Positions 1-9,095 of a DNA stretch of 64,000 bases are shown here, piece after piece. The notes under the pieces were generated by a model. The model did no database searches. It was given only the letters and a program-made list of their open reading frames with translations, and was not told where the DNA came from. The first letter of the stretch is position 1. Every line of letters begins with the position of its first letter. A program made the position numbers and the translations under genes. This DNA comes from Schizochytrium sp. TIO01 (Eukaryota > Sar > Bigyra > Thraustochytrida > Thraustochytriidae). Where the stretch lies: positions 2,106,001 through 2,170,000 of the forward strand of contig SMSO01000035.1 in assembly GCA_004764695.1 (NCBI GenBank), given 5' to 3'.

Positions 1-86
1 TGGCCTCAATAGATGTACAGCCCATATCTCCCTTTCGATCTCAATTTTTTTAAGGTCAACAAGGGATGAGAAACGAGGAACTATCT

Positions 87-2600
87 CTAAGCTAGCATAA
101 GACCACGCCCGTCAGGTTGGCGAAGTCTAAGAGGGACATCTTTAGCTTTATAGGCTTGAGGGAAAGCTGGTTGGACTTCGTCTTGTTGCGTTTTATATTT
201 CTGGATTGCTGGAATATGGTCAAGATCGCCTTGATCTTTAGAACGTAAGAAACGACGATAAAGGGCTCGAAAATGAAGAAGTGATCCCAAGGATAGTGCA
301 GCGAGCGCCAGAATATTCACAAAAATTTGCAGGTAATCAACAAGAACAACAACGACCTTGTTGGTAACTCCGAGTATTGCAGCAGAGTCGAGCACAGGAA
401 GCGCATATAACAATGGAACAATGCTATTTACTACAGACATTGACGTGACAAGTATAGCGAACTGCTGAGCTAATGATTTGCGGAAAGGTTTTACTCGCGC
501 AAAGATAATCAAATTTAAGAATGCGCAGCCTAGAGCAAAGCCTGGACAAACTACCTCGTGATAGAGATGCGAGGTACCGAGAATGACCGCTTGGGAAATG
601 GTTTGCAAAGTCAACCACAGTTCGACCCATCCAGCACCAAAACGATAGTCTTCAACCATAGGACGGCCATTATGGGCGCGTCTCCACTCTGGCTCCCGAG
701 ATAACGATGGTCTTAAAGTTTTGGCCTGTGTAAAAGAATGCAATTTGCGAAGGTAGTCTCTCGCAGTGGCAGCATACCACCATGTCCACAACCCGAGACC
801 AATAAGAGAACAAATTACAAGAGCTAACAAGCCACGTCGTCCTTGACGACAACTCGGCCACGCTGAGCCGAGGAGAAGTGTCAGAGAGAATGCAGTAAAG
901 GTGATTAATGGGTATACCCATATATGCTGCAGCCGGATCATCTTCTTTAGAAAACACTTCCGGAACCCTTGAGGACGATTTGAAAAGGATTCCTCCAGAA
1001 TTACTAGGGCAAAGATTAAACCTAAAGACAATGCCCATATATTACCTAGAATGTATTGCGGCTGAATTTGTATAGCTTGTGCAAATCTGTGAATTGGCGT
1101 CTCATCAGGCTGCCAATCATCAGAGCAAAGAAGGCCATTTTGCTGCATCGGGAAAAATACGCCAATGAACAGAGACCACGCCAGGGACCAGAAGAAATGA
1201 AAAAACTCAATGGGAGCATGCGAAAGGGGCATGAGACCAAATGATGCACTCTGCTGAATAAATTTTAGTAACATAGCAGCAGCCCAGCCGTTTGTAGACA
1301 ACAAAGTAAAGAACAGAGCAAATAAACATAGAGCAGTTGCTACGATAATGTCTGGAGGGAAACGGAAGCTTGTTTGCGAATAGTTGCTTGTAGTCACATT
1401 TGAAAGTAAACTTGTGACAAAAGAGCTGAGGTCCCATATCAGAGCTTCTGAGGAGCCTCGGACGAGAAATTGAAACGATGTTTCACTAAACATTATATCC
1501 CTTGCACCAAATGACGATGGCAGTTCCAACGAAAGGATCAACTGAAGAGACCCTGAGGATACATTTCTATAGAATATATTGCAATTACCGGTAGAATTGC
1601 CTCCTGCTTCATCTGAAGGAAGTAGCGTCACGATGAAGTTGCCAAAGACTCGAGCTGTATACTCTTTAATAACGGACTCGATTCCTATAACAATATTAGT
1701 AACTTGTATACTGTCTACAGGAGCAATTACCCAAGATGAGCTTTCCCCTATACACTCAGAAAATTCTACCAAATATACATCAGTACTTGTGTCATTTGAC
1801 AAGGCCGCATTAATGCTAGTAAAATACGTTGTGGAGCCACTGAAGCAATTGTTTACGTTCGAAATGTTCCCCTGAATAGCTGATGCACTCAAGGCGTCCG
1901 TAACAGTTGTCATATTTCCTAAGGTTTCCCAATAAATGCGACTTTGCAAAAATTCAGATGCACTTTCAAGAGCAAAATGAGCCGCTTTTACCATCAGCTG
2001 CTGATTGAATGCGAAGATGTCCTGAACTTCACTATCATCATAGAATAGGCTGACCATTGCATATCCTTTTGAAGCTTGTATAGCTACATTTTCAATGCTT
2101 TTATTTACCATTGATGTGTGCTTGATAATACTGTCCCCACAACCCTCATCTGAGCAAACACTAAGACCGTCAGGCACGACGATACCTACAAGCTCCATCA
2201 CGTCTTCGATACTGCGATTAGCCACTAATGCTGCCACGTAAATTGTTGAAAGGTCCTCTCGATCCATAGTTGCCCCAAGTAAAGTTATATTGTGTTCGAG
2301 AGTATCCAGCCCTAGTGCTGACTTTGAAATATTCTGTATTGGCTCCCAAATGTTTGCATTCCACTGCAAAACTTGGACAGCCTGCTCTTCGGATATGTAC
2401 ACAAGTAGGTCGTCTGTCAATGTTACGAACGCAACACCAATATCTTGAGGATACGTTTCCAAGTATGAGGGATCTCCAATTGTCTCAAGGTCTTGGGCCA
2501 GACATTTGATTGGCGCGCTTTGAAGGAAGATCAAACCAACGAGCACTGCAAACCACCTCCGGTACCCAGGTAATCGAAGAACACGTTCCGAGGACACCAT
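87..2600 (-). CDS. TRP/FLC-like multi-pass membrane protein with large ectodomain (paralogue 1)
   Basis: About 837 residues from the ATG at 2600; the frame runs on upstream only to a GTG codon. Residues about 15-36 form a hydrophobic signal peptide. Residues about 37-410 are a predicted lumenal/extracellular domain with many N-x-S/T sites. The C-terminal half has roughly nine hydrophobic segments, then a basic tail. The ectodomain-plus-multi-TM layout resembles the fungal TRP-like/FLC family (FAD or calcium transport at ER and plasma membrane), but I see no diagnostic motif, so this is a fold-level inference. The membrane half matches the next gene closely: both have a Q-Q-x-x-S/N-x-G-L-M stretch, then F-x-W/S-x-x-W-S, then G-x-x-F-P before a Cys/Asp-rich loop. 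The two genes lie head to tail, 0.7 kb apart, which points to tandem duplication followed by a change in the ectodomain. No intron is needed. Confidence 0.72.
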   Translation of the reverse strand: MVSSERVLRLPGYRRWFAVLVGLIFLQSAPIKCLAQDLETIGDPSYLETYPQDIGVAFVTLTDDLLVYISEEQAVQVLQWNANIWEPIQNISKSALGLDTLEHNITLLGATMDREDLSTIYVAALVANRSIEDVMELVGIVVPDGLSVCSDEGCGDSIIKHTSMVNKSIENVAIQASKGYAMVSLFYDDSEVQDIFAFNQQLMVKAAHFALESASEFLQSRIYWETLGNMTTVTDALSASAIQGNISNVNNCFSGSTTYFTSINAALSNDTSTDVYLVEFSECIGESSSWVIAPVDSIQVTNIVIGIESVIKEYTARVFGNFIVTLLPSDEAGGNSTGNCNIFYRNVSSGSLQLILSLELPSSFGARDIMFSETSFQFLVRGSSEALIWDLSSFVTSLLSNVTTSNYSQTSFRFPPDIIVATALCLFALFFTLLSTNGWAAAMLLKFIQQSASFGLMPLSHAPIEFFHFFWSLAWSLFIGVFFPMQQNGLLCSDDWQPDETPIHRFAQAIQIQPQYILGNIWALSLGLIFALVILEESFSNRPQGFRKCFLKKMIRLQHIWVYPLITFTAFSLTLLLGSAWPSCRQGRRGLLALVICSLIGLGLWTWWYAATARDYLRKLHSFTQAKTLRPSLSREPEWRRAHNGRPMVEDYRFGAGWVELWLTLQTISQAVILGTSHLYHEVVCPGFALGCAFLNLIIFARVKPFRKSLAQQFAILVTSMSVVNSIVPLLYALPVLDSAAILGVTNKVVVVLVDYLQIFVNILALAALSLGSLLHFRALYRRFLRSKDQGDLDHIPAIQKYKTQQDEVQPAFPQAYKAKDVPLRLRQPDGRGLMLA

Positions 2601-2810
2601 CTTTGTACATTTATGCACGTGCTTTCGTTACGACAGAGTACTTCTCGGGAAGTCAAAAACGCGGCTCACTTTATAAGTTTGCCCTGCTTGTGAGCAATTC
2701 CCTCTACTAAACCGCAAGAAGATCTCCGCCCTCGTTCTTCAATTGATTGAGTGCTTGGCTTGGTCTTGCCTTTGGACAACTCCTTTAATTTTTAATTTTT
2801 CAGAAAGGAC

Positions 2811-2828
2811 TTTTTTTTTTTTTTTTTT
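2811..2828. repeat. Poly-T tract
   Basis: An uninterrupted run of 18 T on the plus strand, 5' to the 87-2600 gene. Confidence 0.9.
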
Positions 2829-3261
2829 AACAACTTGAAAACAAAGAGGAAATCAACAAAAATCTCGTAAAATGGAACGAAGAGAAAGAGGATGCTTAGC
2901 TTGGGTCAAAGCACTAAAACTCGGGCAGTTTCCAAGGGTGACCATACAAAGATTTAGTTACCAATGCTCATACAACCTGTTAGCGTTGTACCTGGTGCAA
3001 GTTAGTGAAAGAATAAGATATTTCTAGACCCCGTATTCTATTTTTTTGTTATGCGAGAGGGAGGAATTCAATAATCTAGAGCATGGTCATCGAAGAATGA
3101 ATCTCCTATTTTCAAAACTTTACTATTGCAGAGGTTAATCGTCCAAAGGGACAAACCTCAACAAGCACTTTGAATCTCTAATATGCTTAGAGGTTACTTG
3201 TTCAGTCGGGGCATTACTCCAATGAGTTGCAACTTGTTAGAAGACTATTTATATTTCAACA

Positions 3262-3280
3262 TGATAAATTTATTTATTTT
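3262..3280 (-). terminator. Candidate polyadenylation signal
   Basis: On the minus strand this reads as overlapping AATAAA hexamers just downstream of the stop codon at 3297. The AATAAA role is standard eukaryotic knowledge; its use here is inferred from position only. Confidence 0.4.
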
Positions 3281-3296
3281 CACAAATGCGTGGTCC

Positions 3297-4784
3297 TTAT
3301 GATTCGCCTAGACGCAGTGTATTAATTATGAAAGGATTGTGCACGGCAATCTGAGTCTTGTTCGTTATAATTTCCCGAACAGCAGTATATCTCTCTTCAA
3401 CTACATCCACGTCGTGCGCCTCCTCCAAAAACTCGGTAATATTTTCATAAACCAGATACCGACGCTTTGCTACAATAATGTACCCAAGGAGAATCAAAAT
3501 CAGAGCTTCGATATTCACTATAAGTGGTAGTTCATCATACCACCAATCGGGCAGCAAGCGTTTATCATATCCTAATGAGTAGAGCAATGGCATGATCCCG
3601 TTGATGACACTGAGCAGAGCAATAAGTGTACCTAAGACATGGAAAGTATAGTCAGCGACTGGCTCAACCCAAATCATCATGAAGAGAATAATCACAGACG
3701 ATATCAAGAAAAGTAAAGGAGAAGCTACTGCTGGTGAAAAGACTGAGCCTAAGACTACGCCCCTTATAAAAACATCGCAAAGCTCGTAAACCCTTGTCCA
3801 TTCTGTGCCTGGTCTAAGGTCTGAGACGATATAGAAGGCAACGTGTTGGTCCTTCCAATGAACTAACTGCAATCGTTGTATTGTACCTGCAGGGGCCTCA
3901 CGTACGACCTCACAACGGCGGATATATGACCGAATTAGGCTCATCACCCAAAAGATATAAATCGCTATGAAACCGAGAGTAAATGCCCCCAAGAAGATCA
4001 TGAAAGTTCTTCCAGTACGGCATGAAGGCCAAGGGTAAAAGATCGAGAATAGCAAAGTAAAAGATGAAAAAATTGAGAGAGCGTATACCCAGAGTAGCTG
4101 AGCTCGAACTGTCCGGTGCAACAAGCATCGTTTCATGCTTGGTGGGTTTCGTAATATTGTGTACTCTAATATAGCTGCAAAGCATAGCACCAAACAAGTA
4201 ATCAACCATGCGCTCGGCAGGAGAAAATGTGGCTCAAGCTGGATTGCCTCAGCAAATTCATTTATTGGAGTTGCAGAGACATTCCAAAAATCGTCGCAGC
4301 GATCTGAACTTGACGAAATTGGAAAGAGAATCCCCACGAAGTTTGACCACGAGAACGAATATACATAGTTCGTAAACGATTCTGGTGCTCCTGGTAAAGT
4401 CATTAAGCCATAGGAATTAGTCTGCTGCACAAATTCAAGTACATTCACCGGAGAGTCCGATGATGGTGAGGTGAGCGAAAAAAACATTGATGCACATATA
4501 AGAAAGTTAGCTCCTGCAACTGAAGGTGCTGAGCGCACTTGCACATCCGAGCTCGACTGCTCACTTGTCGTGGAGGCATTGACCACATCTCCATTATCCC
4601 CACTTGTGTCTAGCAAACCCTCAAAGAAGCTGGGCAGGTCAACTGGCGTGGCTTGAGCTTGGCTTACGTTTGCCAAGATGGCACCAAGTGTCACTATGTA
4701 GAGCAGCCGCAGCCATTTCTTGTGCCGTAGTACCTGAGTAGGCTTCGTGCTTATTGTGCTTGGCCAAACGCATAGGCCTGACAT
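3297..4784 (-). CDS. TRP/FLC-like multi-pass membrane protein, short ectodomain (paralogue 2)
   Basis: 495 residues from the ATG at 4784. Residues about 23-44 form a signal peptide ending in S-Q-A-Q-A. A short Ser/Asp-rich lumenal stretch (about 45-85) follows, then about nine transmembrane segments and a cytoplasmic tail. The membrane part is clearly homologous to the 87-2600 product: the same Q-Q-T-N-S-Y-G-L-M block, F-S-W-S-N-F-V-G-I-L-F-P, a paired Cys/Trp loop, and a W-P-S-C-R motif shared by both. The main difference is loss, or failure to gain, of the roughly 370-residue ectodomain. The family assignment to fungal-type TRP/FLC proteins rests on layout only. Transporter, channel or lipid-handling roles are all possible. 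Confidence 0.72.
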   Translation of the reverse strand: MSGLCVWPSTISTKPTQVLRHKKWLRLLYIVTLGAILANVSQAQATPVDLPSFFEGLLDTSGDNGDVVNASTTSEQSSSDVQVRSAPSVAGANFLICASMFFSLTSPSSDSPVNVLEFVQQTNSYGLMTLPGAPESFTNYVYSFSWSNFVGILFPISSSSDRCDDFWNVSATPINEFAEAIQLEPHFLLPSAWLITCLVLCFAAILEYTILRNPPSMKRCLLHRTVRAQLLWVYALSIFSSFTLLFSIFYPWPSCRTGRTFMIFLGAFTLGFIAIYIFWVMSLIRSYIRRCEVVREAPAGTIQRLQLVHWKDQHVAFYIVSDLRPGTEWTRVYELCDVFIRGVVLGSVFSPAVASPLLFLISSVIILFMMIWVEPVADYTFHVLGTLIALLSVINGIMPLLYSLGYDKRLLPDWWYDELPLIVNIEALILILLGYIIVAKRRYLVYENITEFLEEAHDVDVVEERYTAVREIITNKTQIAVHNPFIINTLRLGES

Positions 4785-5330
4785 CTATGTCATGCGATCT
4801 GAGCAGACTTGCTCCCAATCGCCAGGCAGGTCTTCATTAGCGTTGTGTTGTCGATTTCACGAACCCGTCGAGCAATCGAAGTAAACTTTCAATGCCTTGG
4901 ACTTGGGACTCAACTAACACTTACCTCCTCTTTTATTTGTTTTATTTCTAATATTATATATAAAGAAAATTTATTTTAATTAAAGAAATATTAATTAGAA
5001 ATATAATAAAAAATATTCATATTAACATTAATATTAATAATAATAATAATAATAGCTAGGTGTTATTATTGCACACATCATCAGATAACACGCTTTGATA
5101 TCAAAGTGTTTCCGAGTATCACTCAAACAGTGTCTGTGCAAGCGCAAGCCACGAATCCATCGTCTGAAAGTGCACTATAAAGCCTCAAACCAGCGCAGGG
5201 AGACAACTCCAGGTCCAGGACCCTTGCAAGTTGGCCTGTCATATCTTGGCCATGCGATATGGCACGAGGACAGATCCGAGCCTGTTGACGAAAGCCACGT
5301 TTTACTCTTTGATAGTCTCTTCTCACTGCT

Positions 5331-5360
5331 TCTTTCTTTCTTTCTTTCTTTCTTTCTTTC
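5331..5360. repeat. (TTTC)n microsatellite
   Basis: About seven tandem TTTC units visible directly. Confidence 0.9.
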
Positions 5361-5703
5361 ATTCAGTTGAGTTTGTGTGGTTCTCATTGACCACAAGAAC
5401 TGCAGCTCAACGATGAATAAAGTATCATGCATACATACATGCATACATCAAAGAGTGATGCGTCCTCGTCATGGGTCGCCAAGAGTCCTCACGGCCAGAG
5501 CGAAAGTAGCAGACTTCTTGGAGATCTTCTTCTGCACGTTCCCCTACAAGCTCCCTCATAGAGTCTAGCGTGCTGGTGAACTTACTTGTCCAAGTTTTTT
5601 CGCATAGTAACTTACTGAGCTCCTTCTCCTCCTCCTAAAGCACATGCTGCTCTTGGGGGTACGTAGCCAAAGAGCCAATCAATGCACATCACGAAACAGG
5701 GTA

Positions 5704-5926
5704 TTTGTTTGTTTGTTTGTTTGTTTGTTTGTTTGTTTGTTTGTTTGTTTGTTTGTTTGTTTGTTTGTTTGTTTGTTTGTTTGTTTGTTTGTTTGTTTGT
5801 TTGTTTGTTTGTTTGTTTGTTTGTTTGTTTGTTTGTTTGTTTGTTTGTTTGTTTGTTTGTTTGTTTGTTTGTTTGTTTGTTTGTTTGTTTGTTTGTTTGT
5901 TTGTTTGTTTGTTTGTTTGTTTGTTT
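5704..5926. repeat. (TTTG)n microsatellite, about 55 perfect units
   Basis: 223 bp of uninterrupted TTTG, the longest simple repeat in the window. A 4-nt unit has no stop codon in any plus-strand frame, so it yields spurious open frames of repeating F-V-C-L. Confidence 0.97.
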
Positions 5927-6139
5927 ATTGCTCTTTTATCGCTTCCGTCGCCTCCTTTAGAACTAACTAACTCTCAGAGGGAAACAGAGGACCTGTCGCT
6001 GATGGATGGATGTAAAGGACTCGAGCGTCTGTCAGTCTGTGAAGGGACGTAGATTGTGGACTGCTGCCGATACTGCGCTCTGCAATGAAGGCAGAGCTTT
6101 GCGAGGTCGAGGAGTAATGAATGCTTCTACTCTAAGTAG

Positions 6140-6205
6140 GTTTGTTTGTTTGTTGGTTTTGATTAAAAGTTGTTTGTTTGTTAGTTTGTTTGTTTGTTTG
6201 TTTCC
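6140..6205. repeat. Degenerate (TTTG)n stretch
   Basis: Interrupted TTTG units, probably a decayed sister of the 5704-5926 array. Confidence 0.75.
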
Positions 6206-6587
6206 TTTTTTAATCTTGTGTCAATTTTAATGTTATTGGAACTATGGTAGGGATCTCCCTAGCAGATACCATGGGAGTCCCATTTATTTCAGTTTTAGTT
6301 GATGTTATTTAGAGAAAGATTATAATAAATCTCACTTTTTGTTTATGATTTGTATAGAATGGTTTGTAAACATAACAAATTGGTACTCTAGAGTCGCTTG
6401 AACCGCACGTGGCTTTCTTACAAACCTTGAATCATTTTCGTCCCGTTGCACAGGCAGCCTTTGCACCGCTGCCAGGTTGAGGGAAACGCTCTCCTAGCGG
6501 CGCTGTTGGCACACGCTCGCAGGGGCCTGATTTTGGCGTGCGCAGGTGTAAGAGCCTGAGGTCTAACGCAGGGTTACACTCAACACG

Positions 6588-8441
6588 ATGGAGAAAACAG
6601 TTCAAAGAGATGCTGCCAACGCCCCTGAGCACGATGCTGAGACGACCACAGATAGACTTGTGGATGGGAACAGGCCTCAACATGATCAAGAATATGATGC
6701 TTTGGAGCAGCTGTCAATCCTTGCTCCTGAAGTTATTAAAAGCAAGACCTCGTTGAGTTCAACGCCTGCTTCGGAACTACTTCAAGACCAATCCCAGACT
6801 CAGAGTGAGTCGAACGCTGATCTGCAGACCGTTTTAAAGGTTCGCGAGCCACTTTCGCAAACACCTCCACCTTCACAAAGGGAACTGTTCTCAGACACGG
6901 ATAGTGAGAACAGCTCGCATGAGGAATTCACCGTTTCTGCGCCAACTATGCCACAGCGCAGCATCTTGAAAGGTGCAGCGTCATCATCATCATCTTCTTC
7001 TGTATCAGTATCGACGACAGGAACCACACACTTTGATGTGATGTCCCTTTTTTCAGAAAATAAGAATCCCTATAATCAAGAAGATAATGAGTCCTCTAAT
7101 TTGAAGTATTCACGGCCACTGCCAGCTCCCCCGGCACCCCCTAGGCAAACCTTTAACACACCAGAAGTAGCCACCCCTCCACCTCCTCCACCGCCACCCC
7201 CACCACCACCGCCCTCACTACCACATCTGGAACCAGAATCTCCATCAGCAGGATCTTCTTCAGGAAAAGGATTGACACTACTGACCTCAGGACTCTCGTC
7301 ATTTCTCACTAGCAGCTCGAGTGATCCTGGGAGTTCTCGCAAAGGGCGACCTCTGCAGAATTTGCTTAATCGGAATAAGGGAGAATCACCAAAACGCGTC
7401 GAAATTGCAGAGGAAGCCACCCAATCACCCAAAACTCAACTCATGTCACGCTCCACGCTGGACTCGACTTCTGCAGCACTGTCCGGAAGGAATTTCAATG
7501 AGCGTGATCGTGAGAATGCTGCTGCTCTTATTCATCGCTTGAGCTACAATAATATGCAAGAGATTCTGAACATGACTGCATTGGCTCTTAAGGAGACATT
7601 TGATAACCTAGGCATGCCTGATGTTGGCGAGGTTCTATACGAGCATGATATGAGCGGTATAGCTCTTTCTCAGTGTAGCAATGATCACATTGCTACATTT
7701 GAGTTTAAAACGCTTTCGGATCAATGTGCCGTAGAGTTGCTGGCAAAACGTCTTGCCCTGACTCTAGAAAGCCTTGAGAGCGAGCACCTTCTTTTTGAGC
7801 AAGAAACAGCGTACCACGGGCACCGATTTATTTGGGTGCCAGGTCCATGCTCGTTTTTCAATTTCTGGTCGATGCGCCCTTATCGTCTCGCCCACCAAAA
7901 ATTTGTCGACGCGGTTCTCTGCCGGCCGATGACTTTGTATGACATGCCTGAACCTCGCGTGGTTCTTCGAGGAGGCAAAATAACATTAATATTTTCTGCG
8001 TGGAATGAGGACCTAGTTCCTGCTCGCCATGCTAATTTATACAAAGTCCATGCGCCTGCCAACCAACACGGTGTCTTTCATACATTCTACGACAATACGG
8101 AGTATGATAAGATCATCGATATTGACATCCAAAAGTTTGATCGACCTTCAAAATATATAAAGACCTGGGAAGAAAGGGTATGTCTACAGACTTTATTATG
8201 CTCGATTCTTGAGCAGGAACCTAACCAAGGTCTTTGGTACTGGGTGACCCCATGCATGGCCTGTTGTGGTTACACACATTTCTATCAGGATATAAAAGAA
8301 GCCATCATCACAATGTCTGTCCGTGTAGGACGTCAAGTAGAGCGTAAATCATTTGGCGTGCTGATGAACTCTGACCTCATTGAACACCATATCCGAACCC
8401 AAATCGCTGAGAAGCGAATTCGCGGAGTTGCCCCAGCTTGA
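6588..8441 (+). CDS. Unrecognised protein: disordered proline/serine-rich N-terminus plus a conserved-looking globular C-terminus
   Basis: 617 residues from the ATG at 6588. Residues 1-300 are low complexity: Ser runs near residue 130, and a run of about 15 prolines near residues 195-210, typical of profilin, SH3 or WW ligands. Residues about 300-610 look globular. They begin with F-N-E-R-D-R-E-N and are rich in Trp, His and Cys, including W-Y-W-V-T-P-C-M-A-C-C-G-Y near residue 545. I do not recognise this domain. There is no signal peptide or clear membrane segment, so the product is probably cytosolic. It converges with the Hint-domain gene at 9096-10658; the 650 bp between their 3' ends hold no gene. 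A cytoskeletal or adaptor role would fit the polyproline tract but is speculation. Confidence 0.75.
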   Translation: MEKTVQRDAANAPEHDAETTTDRLVDGNRPQHDQEYDALEQLSILAPEVIKSKTSLSSTPASELLQDQSQTQSESNADLQTVLKVREPLSQTPPPSQRELFSDTDSENSSHEEFTVSAPTMPQRSILKGAASSSSSSSVSVSTTGTTHFDVMSLFSENKNPYNQEDNESSNLKYSRPLPAPPAPPRQTFNTPEVATPPPPPPPPPPPPPSLPHLEPESPSAGSSSGKGLTLLTSGLSSFLTSSSSDPGSSRKGRPLQNLLNRNKGESPKRVEIAEEATQSPKTQLMSRSTLDSTSAALSGRNFNERDRENAAALIHRLSYNNMQEILNMTALALKETFDNLGMPDVGEVLYEHDMSGIALSQCSNDHIATFEFKTLSDQCAVELLAKRLALTLESLESEHLLFEQETAYHGHRFIWVPGPCSFFNFWSMRPYRLAHQKFVDAVLCRPMTLYDMPEPRVVLRGGKITLIFSAWNEDLVPARHANLYKVHAPANQHGVFHTFYDNTEYDKIIDIDIQKFDRPSKYIKTWEERVCLQTLLCSILEQEPNQGLWYWVTPCMACCGYTHFYQDIKEAIITMSVRVGRQVERKSFGVLMNSDLIEHHIRTQIAEKRIRGVAPA

Positions 8442-9095
8442 ATCTCCTCGCAACATGCATTTAACGTCTCTTGCAGTCAGTCCAAGCGATCCCGAAATGC
8501 GTGTCTGGCCTGACTCTCTGGCAAACATCTCCTCGAGCAACAAGTAACGCACGAGAGAGCGCACATCTTTAGGTTAGTTAGGTTCCACTGGCCGCGACCC
8601 ATATGATTCGTTGGCTCAATCTGCATTACTCTGAACCACGTGAACTTCTTCCGCTCACAGCAAACGTTCTCCTTTTGGGAATGTGTAAGACTGATCCATG
8701 AAATCCCATCTTTTTGTAATCGTCACTACCATGATCATAACGATTTATTGCATTTCTATTACGCCAATGATATTGTAAAATATAAAAATATAAAAATAGC
8801 CATACCTACTCATTGTTTCCTTTTTTCCTTAAATTTAATTTCAATTTATCAAAACGATCCATCTGAAAATGTGCGGTAGTTGGGTAAAAAGAACTGTTCT
8901 ACCAAAGATAATTTTGGGGAAAATCTGAAATTCGAATCAGCATGTTAAAAAGGCTTTCAATAAATATCATAGACTTTAAGGACAGTATGATTGTTTACTT
9001 TACATAGTATAATATCATAAACAGTAGTGAGTAGGCAGGTTGTATGTACATTTGGAAGAATTTCAATGATCGAAGAGGATTGAAGTTGAAGCAGA
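8442..9095. other. 3'-3' intergenic spacer
   Basis: AT-rich sequence between two convergent genes. I see nothing coding or repetitive in it. Confidence 0.6.

Larger units (their letters stand above)
2619..3296. other. Intergenic spacer between the two tandem membrane-protein genes
   Basis: No supportable gene. It holds an 18-T run at 2811-2828 and AT-rich sequence. Around 3262-3280 the minus strand reads two overlapping AATAAA-type hexamers about 16-30 nt past the stop of the 3297-4784 gene, a good candidate polyadenylation signal for that gene. Confidence 0.6.
4785..6587. other. Repeat-rich intergenic region
   Basis: No supportable gene. It contains a very AT-rich patch at about 4930-5060 with ATT/AAT triplets, a TTTC array at 5331-5360, the long TTTG array at 5704-5926 and a degenerate TTTG stretch at 6140-6205. 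Long open frames here are translations of the tetranucleotide repeats. Confidence 0.7.

Noticed and set aside
5644-6052. Open frames of repeating F-V-C-L (three frames)
   Set aside because: Pure translation of the TTTG microsatellite, which has no stop codon in any of these frames.
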